From: Nanchangia anserum
Lineage (GTDB): Bacteria; Actinomycetota; Actinomycetes; Actinomycetales; Actinomycetaceae
Assembly (NCBI RefSeq): GCF_015240065.1
Contig: NZ_CP060506.1
Location: 558,001 to 622,000 of the forward strand
Direction: 5' to 3'
DNA: 64,000 nt
Positions within the stretch are counted from its first letter, which is position 1. Every line of letters begins with the position of its first letter. Position numbers and translations under genes: made by a program. Under the pieces are notes generated by a model. That model saw only the letters and a program-made list of their open reading frames with translations, did no database searches and was not told the origin of the DNA. Below, piece by piece: positions 31,450-40,601 of this stretch.

Positions 31450-33698
31450 AGGGCCTCCACGGAAAAGACGTGCGCGAGGCGACCCCACGGCTGCAGCTGG
31501 ACAAAGTTCGTCGCCCCCCACGTGTAATCCTGACCGTCGAGGTGATCGCGCACGCGCATGAGCGGCACACCCGGTCCCATGGACGCCCCGCCCAGGCCGA
31601 GCGCGCCGAGGTCGAGGGTGACGAGGCCCTCGACCTGGTCGTGCGGATTCAGCGAGATAACGACGATGACGGTATCGGCCTCACCCGTCGGCGACTCCCA
31701 GGCCTCGACATGGCGCGAGAAACAGATGATCTCGGGATGGGTCGTCGTGTGGATCGTGATGTTGCGCAGGCGTTGCAGCGCCGGATGCTCGGCTCGCGCC
31801 TCATTGAGGGCCGTGAGCAACCGCGACATCTCGGGGCCGCATCCGGACGCGTAGTCGCGGGGCCGGTACTCGTATTTCTCGTTGTCGTTTTGTTCCTCAA
31901 AGCCCGGGCGCTGGACGTTTTCGGCCAGCTCGTAGCCCGAATAAATGCCCCACGTCGGCGCTCCCGTGGCCGCGAGCACGGCGCGTAACCGGAAGGCGGC
32001 CTCGCCACCGTCGACCATTTGAGAGGTGAGGATGTCGTGGGTCGTCGGCCAAAAGGCCGGGCGCATGAGATGAGCTGTATCCCGGGCGACCTCGGTGAGG
32101 TAGTCCTCGATCTCCTGCTTGTGGGTGCGCCAGGCGAAGTACGTGTAGGACTGGTGGAACCCGACCGCGCCGAGGGTGCGCATCATCGCCGGGCGGGTGA
32201 AGGCCTCGGCGAGGAACAGCACGTCCGGGTGATCCCGCCGCATCTGGGCAAGGAACTCCTGCCAGAAGCGCAGCGGCTTGGTGTGGGGATTGTCGACGCG
32301 GAAGATCGTCACCCCGTGGGCAATCCACAGCTCGATGACGTCGACGATGGCCTGATACAGGCCGGCGTAGTCGTTGTCGAAGTTGAGGGGGTAGATGTCT
32401 TGATACTTCTTCGGCGGGTTCTCGGCATAGGCGATTGAGCCGTCGGAGCGCTTCGTGAACCATTCGGGGTGCTCGCTCACCCACGGGTGATCGGGCGAGC
32501 ACTGCAGCGCGATATCGAGGGCGACCTCCATGCCCAGGCCCTGCGCTCGCTCGACAAAGGCGTCGAAATCGGCAAACGTCCCCAGATCCGGATGAATGGC
32601 GTCGTGGCCTCCCTCGGGTGCCCCAATCCCGTAGGGCGACCCCGGCTCGCCGGGTGCGGCCGTGAGCGAATTGTTCTTCCCCTTGCGCATCGTCGTGCCG
32701 ATGGGATGAATCGGGGTGAGATAGATGACGTCGAATCCCATATTCCGGATCCGTTCGAGATCGCCGGCCGCACTGCGCAGCGTCCCGGACGTCCATTCCC
32801 CCGACTCGTTGCGATGGGCGCCAATCGAGCGCGGGAAGATCTCGTACCACGACCCGACGAGCGCGCGCTCGCGGTCGACATAGACGGGATAGCGCTTCGT
32901 CGTCTCCTCAAGGTCGCGCAGGGGGAAGCGACGCATGACGCGGCGAACCTGTTGATGTACGCCCGCCGATAGCCGCGTTTGCGCCGACGCCGAGGCGTCG
33001 CGCAGCCCGATGGCCGCCTGCGTCAGCACCTCGCGGGCCTCGTCGGCCTCGGTGCCGGTCACGCTCAGGGAGGCGGCGGCGCGTTCCATGAGCAAGGCGC
33101 CTTCTTCGAGCATGAGATCGGAGTCGATGCCCGCCGCGATCTTCACCGAGGCGTCGTGGCTCCACGTCGCGAAGGGATCCGACCACGTCGAGATGGCGAA
33201 GCTCCACAGTCCCTGCTCACCCGCCCGCAGCCGTGCCTCGTAGCGGTCGAGTCCGGGGGCGATGTCGCGCATAAGGCTGCGCTGAACCTCCTGACCGGCG
33301 GGATCGTAGAGGACGGCCTCTGCGGCGAAGGCATCGTGCCCCTCGCGAAAGACGGTGGCACGAACGGGGAAGGACTCGTTGACGACAGCCTTGGCGGGCC
33401 AGCGGCCATCTTCGATTGAGGGCCACACCTCGGTTGCCGGGATCCGGCTGATGCGGCAATCCTCGCGCAGCAACGTCGGTGCCTGGGGAGTGGGCGTCTC
33501 GGCCGAGCCCGCATACTTCAGAGCGGCATCGGCGTCCTGGGAGGCACCCGGTGCCGGGGGAGTCGATCGCGTCGCCGCTCGCGAGGCTTTGCGGGTGTGG
33601 GCACGTTCAGCAGCCCGTGTCGACGGTGTCGTCGTCTCCTCGCTGCCGCGGTGCTTCGCGGTCGTGGAACGGGTGCGGGGTGAACGCGGCGCGGTCAT
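31446..33698 (-). CDS. glgE: Alpha-1,4-glucan:maltose-1-phosphate maltosyltransferase
   Basis: 750-aa GH13 subfamily 3 enzyme that extends alpha-glucan with maltose units from maltose-1-phosphate. Visible: EIFPRSIGAHRNESGEW, YLTPIHPIGTTMRKGKNNSL, the nucleophile in VTIFRVDNPHTKPLRFW, acid in LFLAEAFTRPAMMRTLG and the TYFAWRTHKQE segment. ATG 33698 follows GAGGAGG. The first ~75 residues are a basic, Ser/Thr/Ala-rich extension absent from most GlgE proteins. First gene of the five-gene operon. Confidence 0.95.
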   Translation of the reverse strand: MTAPRSPRTRSTTAKHRGSEETTTPSTRAAERAHTRKASRAATRSTPPAPGASQDADAALKYAGSAETPTPQAPTLLREDCRISRIPATEVWPSIEDGRWPAKAVVNESFPVRATVFREGHDAFAAEAVLYDPAGQEVQRSLMRDIAPGLDRYEARLRAGEQGLWSFAISTWSDPFATWSHDASVKIAAGIDSDLMLEEGALLMERAAASLSVTGTEADEAREVLTQAAIGLRDASASAQTRLSAGVHQQVRRVMRRFPLRDLEETTKRYPVYVDRERALVGSWYEIFPRSIGAHRNESGEWTSGTLRSAAGDLERIRNMGFDVIYLTPIHPIGTTMRKGKNNSLTAAPGEPGSPYGIGAPEGGHDAIHPDLGTFADFDAFVERAQGLGMEVALDIALQCSPDHPWVSEHPEWFTKRSDGSIAYAENPPKKYQDIYPLNFDNDYAGLYQAIVDVIELWIAHGVTIFRVDNPHTKPLRFWQEFLAQMRRDHPDVLFLAEAFTRPAMMRTLGAVGFHQSYTYFAWRTHKQEIEDYLTEVARDTAHLMRPAFWPTTHDILTSQMVDGGEAAFRLRAVLAATGAPTWGIYSGYELAENVQRPGFEEQNDNEKYEYRPRDYASGCGPEMSRLLTALNEARAEHPALQRLRNITIHTTTHPEIICFSRHVEAWESPTGEADTVIVVISLNPHDQVEGLVTLDLGALGLGGASMGPGVPLMRVRDHLDGQDYTWGATNFVQLQPWGRLAHVFSVEAL

Positions 33699-33872
33699 TG
33701 ACGCCTCCTCAATCGACAACATCTTCGGCAACCCTCCCAGGCTATCGGCTACCCGCTCGGTGCGCGTGACGATTGGCTCCGCCGGGATCCAGCGGGCGGA
33801 TTCTTCGGCCCTGTGCCATTGCCGCTAGACTGGTCGCGATTTCGCCCCTTGGTGAGAAAAGGAACCTACCCG

Positions 33873-36236
33873 ATGACCGAGACGTTTACCGACATCGCGG
33901 CTGCCCACACACGCGCCGCCTCCGGCCGCTCCATCGCGGCGTCGACGCGAATGGAAATGTGGCAGGGCCTATCGGCCAGCGTTGTCGACCGAATTGCCGA
34001 GCGGTGGCAGGCCACCCACGAGGCCTATCGTGCCGGTCGGCGCCAGCACTATTTCTCGGCCGAGTTCCTCATGGGCCGCGCGTTGCTCAACAACCTGCTC
34101 AACCTCGGTCTCCTTGACGACGCCGAGGCGGCCGCAGCCTCCTTCGGGGTCGAGCTGAGCGACATCCTCGAACAGGAGCCCGATGCCGCGCTGGGCAACG
34201 GGGGACTGGGGCGTCTGGCAGCGTGCTTCCTCGACTCGTGCGCCACCCAGGATCTGCCGGTCGTCGGTTACGGCATTCTTTACCGTTACGGCCTGTTCAA
34301 GCAGCTGTTCGAGGCCGGCTATCAAAAGGAAGCTCCGGATGCGTGGATGGAGGAGGGCTACCCCTTCGTCATCCGCCATGAGGAAGATCAGCGTTTCGTC
34401 ACCTATGCCGACATGACGGTGCGGGCGATCCCTTACGACATGCCGATCACGGGCTACGGCACCGATAACGTCGGAACCCTGCGGCTGTGGCGCGCCGAGC
34501 CGATGGAAGAATTCGACTACGACGCCTTCAACTCCCAGCGCTTCACCGACGCTATCGTCGAGCGCGAGCGCACCTCGGACATCTCGCGCGTTCTCTACCC
34601 CAACGACTCGACGTTCGAGGGCAAGGTTCTGCGCGTGCGCCAGCAGTACTTCTTCGTCTCGGCGTCGCTGCAGCAGATGGTCGACAACCACATCGAGGTC
34701 CATGGCGATGTGACGTCGTTTGCCGACTACAACTGCATCCAGCTCAACGACACCCACCCGGTGCTCGCTATTCCCGAACTCATGCGCCTGCTCATGGACG
34801 AGCACGGCTTGGGGTGGGAGGACGCCTGGGACATCGTGTCCGAGACGTTTGCCTACACGAACCACACGGTCCTCGCCGAGGCTCTGGAACAGTGGGAGGT
34901 GTCGATCTTCGACCGCCTGTTCCCGCGATTGACGGAAATCGTCTACGAGATCGACCGCCGATTCCGGTCAGGACATGTCCGAGCGCGGCCTCGACGGGGC
35001 CCGCATCGACTACATGGCGCCCGTCTCGGGCGGCAAGGTCCACATGGCGTGGATCGCCTGCTACGCGGCATTCTCGATCAACGGCGTGGCCGCGCTCCAC
35101 ACCGAGATCATCAAGCGCGAGACGCTCAAGGACTGGCACGACGTGTGGCCCGAGCGCTTCAACAACAAGACGAACGGGGTGACCCCCCGACGCTGGCTCA
35201 ACCAGTGCAACCCTCGCCTGGCGCGCCTGCTGACCGAGGTCACGGGATCCGACGACTGGGTCCGCGACCTCGATGTCCTCGCCACGGTCGCGGATGCGGC
35301 CGACGACGATGTTCTGGCGCAGTTGATGGAGGTCAAGCACGCGAACAAGGTCGAATTCGCCCGCTGGATCAAGGATCGCCAGGGGATCACGATTGATCCC
35401 GAGGCCATCTTCGACGTTCAGATCAAGCGTCTGCACGAGTACAAGCGCCAGCTGCTCAACATCATGTACGTCCTCGATCTGTACTTCCGGATCAAGGACG
35501 ACCCCACGCTCGATGTCCCCAAGCGCGTTTTCATCTTCGGCGCCAAGGCGGCCCCGGGATACGTCCGCGCCAAGGCCATCATCAAGCTCATCAACGAGGT
35601 GGCGCGCCTCGTCAACGACGATGCCGATGTCGCCGGGCGACTGTGCGTCGTGTTCGTCGAGAACTACAACGTCTCTCCGGCCGAGAAGATCATTCCGGCG
35701 GCCGACGTGTCCGAGCAGATCTCGATGGCCGGCAAGGAGGCCTCGGGAACCTCGAACATGAAGTTCATGATGAACGGTGCCCTGACGCTGGGAACGCTTG
35801 ACGGCGCCAATGTCGAAATCCTCGACGCCGTGGGCGAGGACAACGCCTACATCTTCGGCGCGACCGAGGACGAGCTGCCCGACCTGCGCCGCACCTACGA
35901 TCCCAAGCAGGCGACGGAACAGGTGCCGGGCCTCAACGCGTCATGGATGCCTTCGTTGACGGCACGTTGAGCGATGACGGCTCGGGGATGTTCCACGATT
36001 TGCACTGGTCGCTGCTCAACTCCAACGGCTACGAGCCCGCTGACGTGTATTACCTGCTCGGTGACTTCGCGGCCTATCGCGAGGCGCGTGACCGCATGGC
36101 CGCCGATTATGCGGATCAGAAATCGTGGGCGCGCAAGTGCTGGAATAACATCACGGCGTCGGGACGTTTCTCCTCCGACCGCACCATTCGCGATTACGCG
36201 AACGAGGTGTGGAAGATCGCCCCGACCGCGATCTGA
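33873..36236 (+). CDS. glgP: Glycogen/maltodextrin phosphorylase (two frameshifts)
   Basis: PLP enzyme releasing glucose-1-phosphate from alpha-glucans. ATG 33873 follows AAAAGGAA, and a TAGACT hexamer at 33826-33831 may be its -10. The frame is clean to about 34968, then shifts by one (MSERGLDGARIDYMAPVSGG ...) and returns to the original frame near 35935 (VMDAFVDGTLSDDGSGMFHD). The two shifts compensate, giving 787 codons. Conserved parts: HYFSAEFLMGRALLNN, ALGNGGLGRLAACFLDS and the PLP-lysine region GTSNMKFMMNGALTLGT. Divergent from the glgE operon, followed by a terminator. Confidence 0.92.
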
Positions 36237-36246
36237 GACCCACGTA

Positions 36247-36284
36247 TGAGGGTAGGCGCGAGGGAAACCTCGCGCCTACCCTCA
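36247..36284 (+). terminator. Rho-independent-like terminator after glgP
   Basis: Perfect 17-bp stem (36247-36263 with 36268-36284) closed by a GAAA tetraloop, 11 bases after the glgP stop. No long T-run follows, as is common in actinobacteria. Confidence 0.82.
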
Positions 36285-36286
36285 CG

Positions 36287-36312
36287 CATATGCCCAGGTC
36301 AGAGGGCATATG
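36287..36312. promoter_or_regulatory. Inverted repeat CATATGCCC-N8-GGGCATATG
   Basis: Perfect 9-bp arms at 36287-36295 and 36304-36312 with an 8-base spacer. It lies right behind the glgP terminator and about 70 bases upstream of the VIT promoter. Symmetry and spacing suit a dimeric regulator; it could also be a small hairpin. It does not match the DtxR/IdeR consensus that I know. Confidence 0.4.
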
Positions 36313-36383
36313 AGGCCGAGGGGTTCGGTCAGGCATGTCTTAGTGTGCATCGGCTGGGCCTACGTGGCGACGTATCAGCTTCG

Positions 36384-36412
36384 TTGCTGGCAATTCTGCC
36401 GCGACCTAGCCT
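36384..36412 (+). promoter_or_regulatory. Promoter of the VIT family gene (leaderless)
   Basis: TTGCTG (36384-36389), 17-base spacer, TAGCCT (36407-36412). The predicted start of transcription falls at or just before ATG 36421, so the mRNA would be leaderless, which explains the missing ribosome-binding site. Confidence 0.5.
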
Positions 36413-36420
36413 GTGTCGCT

Positions 36421-37170
36421 ATGACAACACCTCCGCACTGCCCGACACGCACATCGATTAGCACGTCATCGCCCACCCGCGAGCGCGGCTCATTGTCCTC
36501 GCGCCTAAATTGGTTACGCGCGGCTGTTCTTGGCGCCAATGACGGCATCGTGTCGATTGCCGGTCTCGTCATCGGCGTCGCCGTTGTCGATCCGACGAAC
36601 CGGGGTCTCATCGCACTCGCCGGCTTGTCAGGGATCGCTTCGGCCGCATCCTCGATGGCCGTGGGCGAGTACGTGTCGGTGTCGACCCAACGCGATACCG
36701 AGCGGGAGGTCATCGAGCGCCAACGCGCCGCGCTCGAGCGCGATCCCGAGGGCGAAAAGCGCGAACTTGCGCGCGCGTATCTCGACCGGGGGCTGTCGGC
36801 CGAGACCGCGCTGATCGTCGCTACCGAGCTGTCCGAGCGCGACGCGGTGGGGGCGCACCTGACGGCCCGATACCACCTCGACGCCGACGATTTGACGAAC
36901 CCCTGGCACGCGGCTGCGGGGTCATTTATTGCGTTCCTCGCCGGGTCGGCGCTGCCAATGCTCGCGATTTTGCTTTTCCCCCCGTCGATCGCCGTTGCGG
37001 CGACGATCGCCGCGGTCATCATTGCCCTCGCGCTTACCGGCGTGATCTCGGCCGAGCTCGGCCGAGCACCGAAGGGACGTGCCGCCGTGCGCCTCGTCAT
37101 CGGGGGCGTCGTGGCGATGGGCTTGGGCTACGTCATCGGTCACGTCTTTGGCACCGGCGGCATCGTGTAG
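36421..37170 (+). CDS. VIT1/CCC1 family iron/manganese transporter
   Basis: 249-aa membrane protein of the VIT family, which moves Fe2+ or Mn2+ out of the cytoplasm. LGANDGIVSIAGLVIGVA and SSMAVGEYVSVSTQRDTERE are family motifs, followed by the metal-binding charged segment (residues ~85-140) and three C-terminal helices. I chose ATG 36421 because it follows a good promoter; the longer frame from 36310 has an atypical N-terminus. Confidence 0.9.
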   Translation: MTTPPHCPTRTSISTSSPTRERGSLSSRLNWLRAAVLGANDGIVSIAGLVIGVAVVDPTNRGLIALAGLSGIASAASSMAVGEYVSVSTQRDTEREVIERQRAALERDPEGEKRELARAYLDRGLSAETALIVATELSERDAVGAHLTARYHLDADDLTNPWHAAAGSFIAFLAGSALPMLAILLFPPSIAVAATIAAVIIALALTGVISAELGRAPKGRAAVRLVIGGVVAMGLGYVIGHVFGTGGIV

Positions 37171-37193
37171 CGACACTGCCAACGCGACAACAC

Positions 37194-37228
37194 AACGGGG
37201 CCCCGCTCACGTCGAGCGGGGCCCCGTT
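37194..37228. terminator. Bidirectional terminator
   Basis: 14-bp perfect stem (37194-37207 with 37215-37228), 7-base loop, between the convergent VIT and PTS genes. GC-rich arms contain GGGGCCCC. Confidence 0.8.
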
Positions 37229-37240
37229 AGCGCGTATACG

Positions 37241-39289
37241 TCAGTTCGCGGAGGACGCCGGCTGAAGCGCCTTTTCGGCCGCCAGAATGACCGTGTCGGG
37301 CGTGACCTCGCCCGAGGCGGTCTGGGTGACCTTGGCGATCTTCTTCGACTTCATGACGATGATCGGCGTGATCGATGGGTAACCGGCAGCGGCGATCTTG
37401 TCGAGATCGAACGTCACCAGCGGATCACCCGCGTTCACGCGATCCCCGGCCTTGACGTGGACCTCGAAGCCGTCGCCACCCATCTTGACGGTGTCCAAGC
37501 CGACGTGGATGAGCAGCTCAACGCCACCTGCCAGCTTCAGAGCGACCGCGTGACCGGTTTCGGCGGCAAGCATAACCTTGCCCGCAGCCGGCGCGACGAC
37601 GGTGGACGAGGACGGCTCGATGGCCACGCCCTCACCCATCGTCCCGCGCGCGAACACGGGATCGGGAACGTTCGAAAGGGCCACGAGACGGCCCGCCAGC
37701 GGGGCGGTGATCTGGACGATCTCGGCCTCGGTGGTCTGCGCCACGTCGACCTCGGCGGGCTCGTTCGTGTCGGCAGCGCCAACCGCGGCAACCGGAGCCT
37801 CGGCGGAGGCGACCTCAGCGGTGTCGCTCGCCGTGGAGGCGGCGACCGCAACCGGCTCTTCCTTGTCCTTGTAGCCGCGGATGACGACGAGGACGCAGGC
37901 GGTGATGAAGGAGGCCAACACGGCGACGCCGTACAGGCCCACCGAGTCGAAAGCGGGAATCGTGAGGAACGAGGTGAAGACGAAGGCCTTCGTCGTCACG
38001 CCGCCGCCCAGGCCGATGATGAGACCGCCGACGAGGCAGCCGGGCAGCATCGACGGGTAAATGCGCTTGAAGCGCAGGTGAATACCGTACAGAGACGGCT
38101 CGGAAATACCGCCGAGCAGACCTGCGGCAAGCGCGCCGGTCGCTGTCTGGCGCATCGTCTTGTCCTTGTTACGCGCCGACAGGATGAGGACGCCGGCCGT
38201 GGCACCGAAGCAGGCGAAGTTCCAGCAGCCCATCGGGCCCTGAATGTAGTCGTAGCCGAGCTGCTGAATGTTAAGCAGCATGATCGCGTTGATCGGCCAG
38301 TGTAGGCCCAGCGGCACCATGAACGGGTAGGCCAACGGAATGACGATGGCGAAGATGAGCGGCGAGAAGCCGTTGATCGCGCTGAGGAACTGCGCGAGCG
38401 CAGCACCGACGTAGACCCCGATCGGGCCGATGATGAAGGCCGTCAGCGGAATCATGATGAGCATCGAGAAGAAGGGGACGAAGATCAGCTGGATGTTCGC
38501 GGGGAAGATCTTCTTCAGCAGCTTCGTCAGCGGGCCCAGCAGGGCGGCCATGAGCAGCGGCGGGAACACCTGCGAGGAGTAGTCGAAGATCGTCAGCGGC
38601 AGGCCGGCGATGTCGATGACCTTGATGGTCTGCCCCATGAAGTGGACGTCGCGAGCGGCCTCGGAGAAGGCCGAGAAGCCCGGGAGCATGAGCGCCGCCA
38701 TGATGGCGAAGCCAACCCAGGGATCAGCGCCGACCTTCTTGGAGGCGTTGTAGGCGACGAGCAGCGGCAGGAACGTAAAGACACACTTCCAGCACAGGTT
38801 GACGAACGCCCACTGCGGGGGCAGGTCGACGCGCGGGTCAGCCCAGTTGCCGATGATGCCGAGCGTGCCCATGAGCGCCATGACGGTGATGAACAGCGAG
38901 GCTCCCAGGAGGGCGCCGATGATGGGACGGAAGGAGTCGGAGAGGAACTCGAAGAAGTTGTCGAGCCAGGAGAACTTTCCGCGCGGGCCCTTAGAGCGTG
39001 CCTGGGCCTTGACGTCGTCGTCCGAGAGCTTTCCGGCCGTCGCCATCTCGGGCAGTCCCATGATCTCGTCGTAGACGCTCTGGACGGCGCCGCCAATGAT
39101 GATCTGGAAACGCTCACCCGACTGGGGAACCGTTCCCATGACCCCGGGCAACGCGTCGAGAGCCTCTGTGTTGACTTTCGATGCGTCATGGAGCTGGAAA
39201 CGCAGCCTCGTCGCACAATGCGTGAGGTGCGCGATGTTTGCGGGACCGCCGACATTGTCGATGATTCCCGACGCGGTGGTTGTAGCCAT
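37241..39289 (-). CDS. PTS permease, EIIBCA (glucoside/sucrose/trehalose type)
   Basis: 682 aa. Order EIIB-EIIC-EIIA: EIIB with the phosphocysteine HCATRLRFQL near residue 26, an EIIC of about ten helices (residues ~100-460) and a Crr-like EIIA with the active His in LLIHVGLDTVKMGG. ATG 39289 follows AGAAAGGA. Minus-strand TAGACC-N16-TAGTCT (39391-39364) could be its promoter. No hydrolase, kinase or antiterminator is next to it, so the sugar cannot be inferred safely. HPr and EI must be encoded elsewhere. Confidence 0.9.
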   Translation of the reverse strand: MATTTASGIIDNVGGPANIAHLTHCATRLRFQLHDASKVNTEALDALPGVMGTVPQSGERFQIIIGGAVQSVYDEIMGLPEMATAGKLSDDDVKAQARSKGPRGKFSWLDNFFEFLSDSFRPIIGALLGASLFITVMALMGTLGIIGNWADPRVDLPPQWAFVNLCWKCVFTFLPLLVAYNASKKVGADPWVGFAIMAALMLPGFSAFSEAARDVHFMGQTIKVIDIAGLPLTIFDYSSQVFPPLLMAALLGPLTKLLKKIFPANIQLIFVPFFSMLIMIPLTAFIIGPIGVYVGAALAQFLSAINGFSPLIFAIVIPLAYPFMVPLGLHWPINAIMLLNIQQLGYDYIQGPMGCWNFACFGATAGVLILSARNKDKTMRQTATGALAAGLLGGISEPSLYGIHLRFKRIYPSMLPGCLVGGLIIGLGGGVTTKAFVFTSFLTIPAFDSVGLYGVAVLASFITACVLVVIRGYKDKEEPVAVAASTASDTAEVASAEAPVAAVGAADTNEPAEVDVAQTTEAEIVQITAPLAGRLVALSNVPDPVFARGTMGEGVAIEPSSSTVVAPAAGKVMLAAETGHAVALKLAGGVELLIHVGLDTVKMGGDGFEVHVKAGDRVNAGDPLVTFDLDKIAAAGYPSITPIIVMKSKKIAKVTQTASGEVTPDTVILAAEKALQPASSAN

Positions 39290-39442
39290 CGCTGTCCTTT
39301 CTCTGAGGGAGATCACGCCCCCAGGCCAGCTTCCGCGCCGGCGCTGTTGGGCTGAACGCAGAGAGACTAGCACGCTCACGCACCCGGTCTAGACACGTTT
39401 GCCGTGATTGCGGGTGTGACCTTGACGCGTCGGCGAGAAATA

Positions 39443-39477
39443 GCGCGAAAACAGCGAAGATCGCGGGACTTTCGCGC
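39443..39477 (-). terminator. Possible terminator after trpS
   Basis: GCGCGAAA at 39443-39450 pairs with TTTCGCGC at 39470-39477, directly next to the trpS stop codon. 19-base loop and an 8-bp stem, so weaker than the other terminators here. Confidence 0.4.
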
Positions 39478-40590
39478 CTAGTACACCATCGACATAGCCT
39501 CGCGCACGAGGGCCAGCGTCTCCTCGCCCTCGGCGTTAGCCCGCTCGTTACCGGCGGTGAGCACCTCGCGCAGATAGGTTCGATCGTCGAGAAGGGCTGC
39601 GCGCTTGACCCGGATGGGCTCGAGCATCGCGTTGAGCGCATCGGTCACGACACGCTTGAGGGCACCCGCACCCTGGTCGCCGATGGAGGCGGCGATCTCT
39701 CGGGGATCGCCGGCCCCGGCCAGCGAGGCGAGGGTGAGGAGATTCGACACCTCCGGTCGGGCAACCGGATCGAAGGTGATGACGCGATCGGAGTCCGTCT
39801 TCGCTTTGCGAATGAGCTTGGCTGTTTCGTCGGCGCTCATCGCCAATTCAATGGCGTTTCCGCGCGACTTCGACATCTTTGTCCCGTCAAGGCCGAGCAC
39901 GTGACTGGCCTGGGAAAGCAGTGCCTCGGGGCGGGGGAAGACACGCCGGGTGAGCGCTGACTTGCGCCGGTAGCGCTTGTCGAAGCGATCGGCGATGAGG
40001 CGGGTCTGCTCCAGGTGGGGCAGCTGATCCTGGCCGACGGGCACGAGGTTCGCGCGGCAGAACAGGATGTCGGCGGCCTGGTGGACGGGATAGGTCAGTA
40101 GCAGGCCGGACATGGCCCGATCCGAGGCCTCCAGCTCGGCCTTGACCGTGGGGTTGCGATGCAGCTCGGACTCGGTGACGAGCGAGAGAAACGGCAGCAT
40201 GAGCTGATTGAGCGAGGGCACCGCCGAGTGGGTGAAGATCGTCGCCGTCGTGGGGTCGATGCCGCACGCGAGGTAGTCGGCGAGGAGGGAATACACGCGC
40301 TCCTTGACCGGTCCCGTGCCGTCGCGGTCGGTGATGACCTGGTAGTCGGCGATGACGAGCCACGTGTCGACGCCGCGCGCTTGCAGGTCGACGCGATTCT
40401 TCAGCGTGCCAAAGTAGTGACCGAGATGGAGGTTTCCCGTCGGTCGATCGCCGGTCAATACCCGAAATCGCGCGGGATTGTCCGAGATCTCGGCCTCGAT
40501 TTCGGCGGAGCGCTCCTTACACCGACGAAGCGAGGCATCGGTCAGGGAATCACTCAGGGTCTCTTCGGCATCGTGCATGTTGCCCATCAT
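39478..40590 (-). CDS. trpS: Tryptophanyl-tRNA synthetase
   Basis: Class I aminoacyl-tRNA synthetase, about 370 aa. HIGH motif variant PTGNLHLGHYFGTL, and KMSKS in GTKMSKSRGNAIEL. Start is uncertain: ATG 40590, 40587 and 40578 are in frame and none has a good ribosome-binding site. I give 40590, just after the glgX stop (40602). Likely co-transcribed with glgX. No T-box-like leader is visible between them. Confidence 0.93.
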   Translation of the reverse strand: MMGNMHDAEETLSDSLTDASLRRCKERSAEIEAEISDNPARFRVLTGDRPTGNLHLGHYFGTLKNRVDLQARGVDTWLVIADYQVITDRDGTGPVKERVYSLLADYLACGIDPTTATIFTHSAVPSLNQLMLPFLSLVTESELHRNPTVKAELEASDRAMSGLLLTYPVHQAADILFCRANLVPVGQDQLPHLEQTRLIADRFDKRYRRKSALTRRVFPRPEALLSQASHVLGLDGTKMSKSRGNAIELAMSADETAKLIRKAKTDSDRVITFDPVARPEVSNLLTLASLAGAGDPREIAASIGDQGAGALKRVVTDALNAMLEPIRVKRAALLDDRTYLREVLTAGNERANAEGEETLALVREAMSMVY

Positions 40591-40601
40591 ATCGAGCCGG
40601 C

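Noticed and set aside
37079-38305. Plus-strand ORF opposite the PTS gene
   Set aside because: The PTS EIIBCA signatures are clear on the minus strand and a strong terminator lies at 37194-37228.
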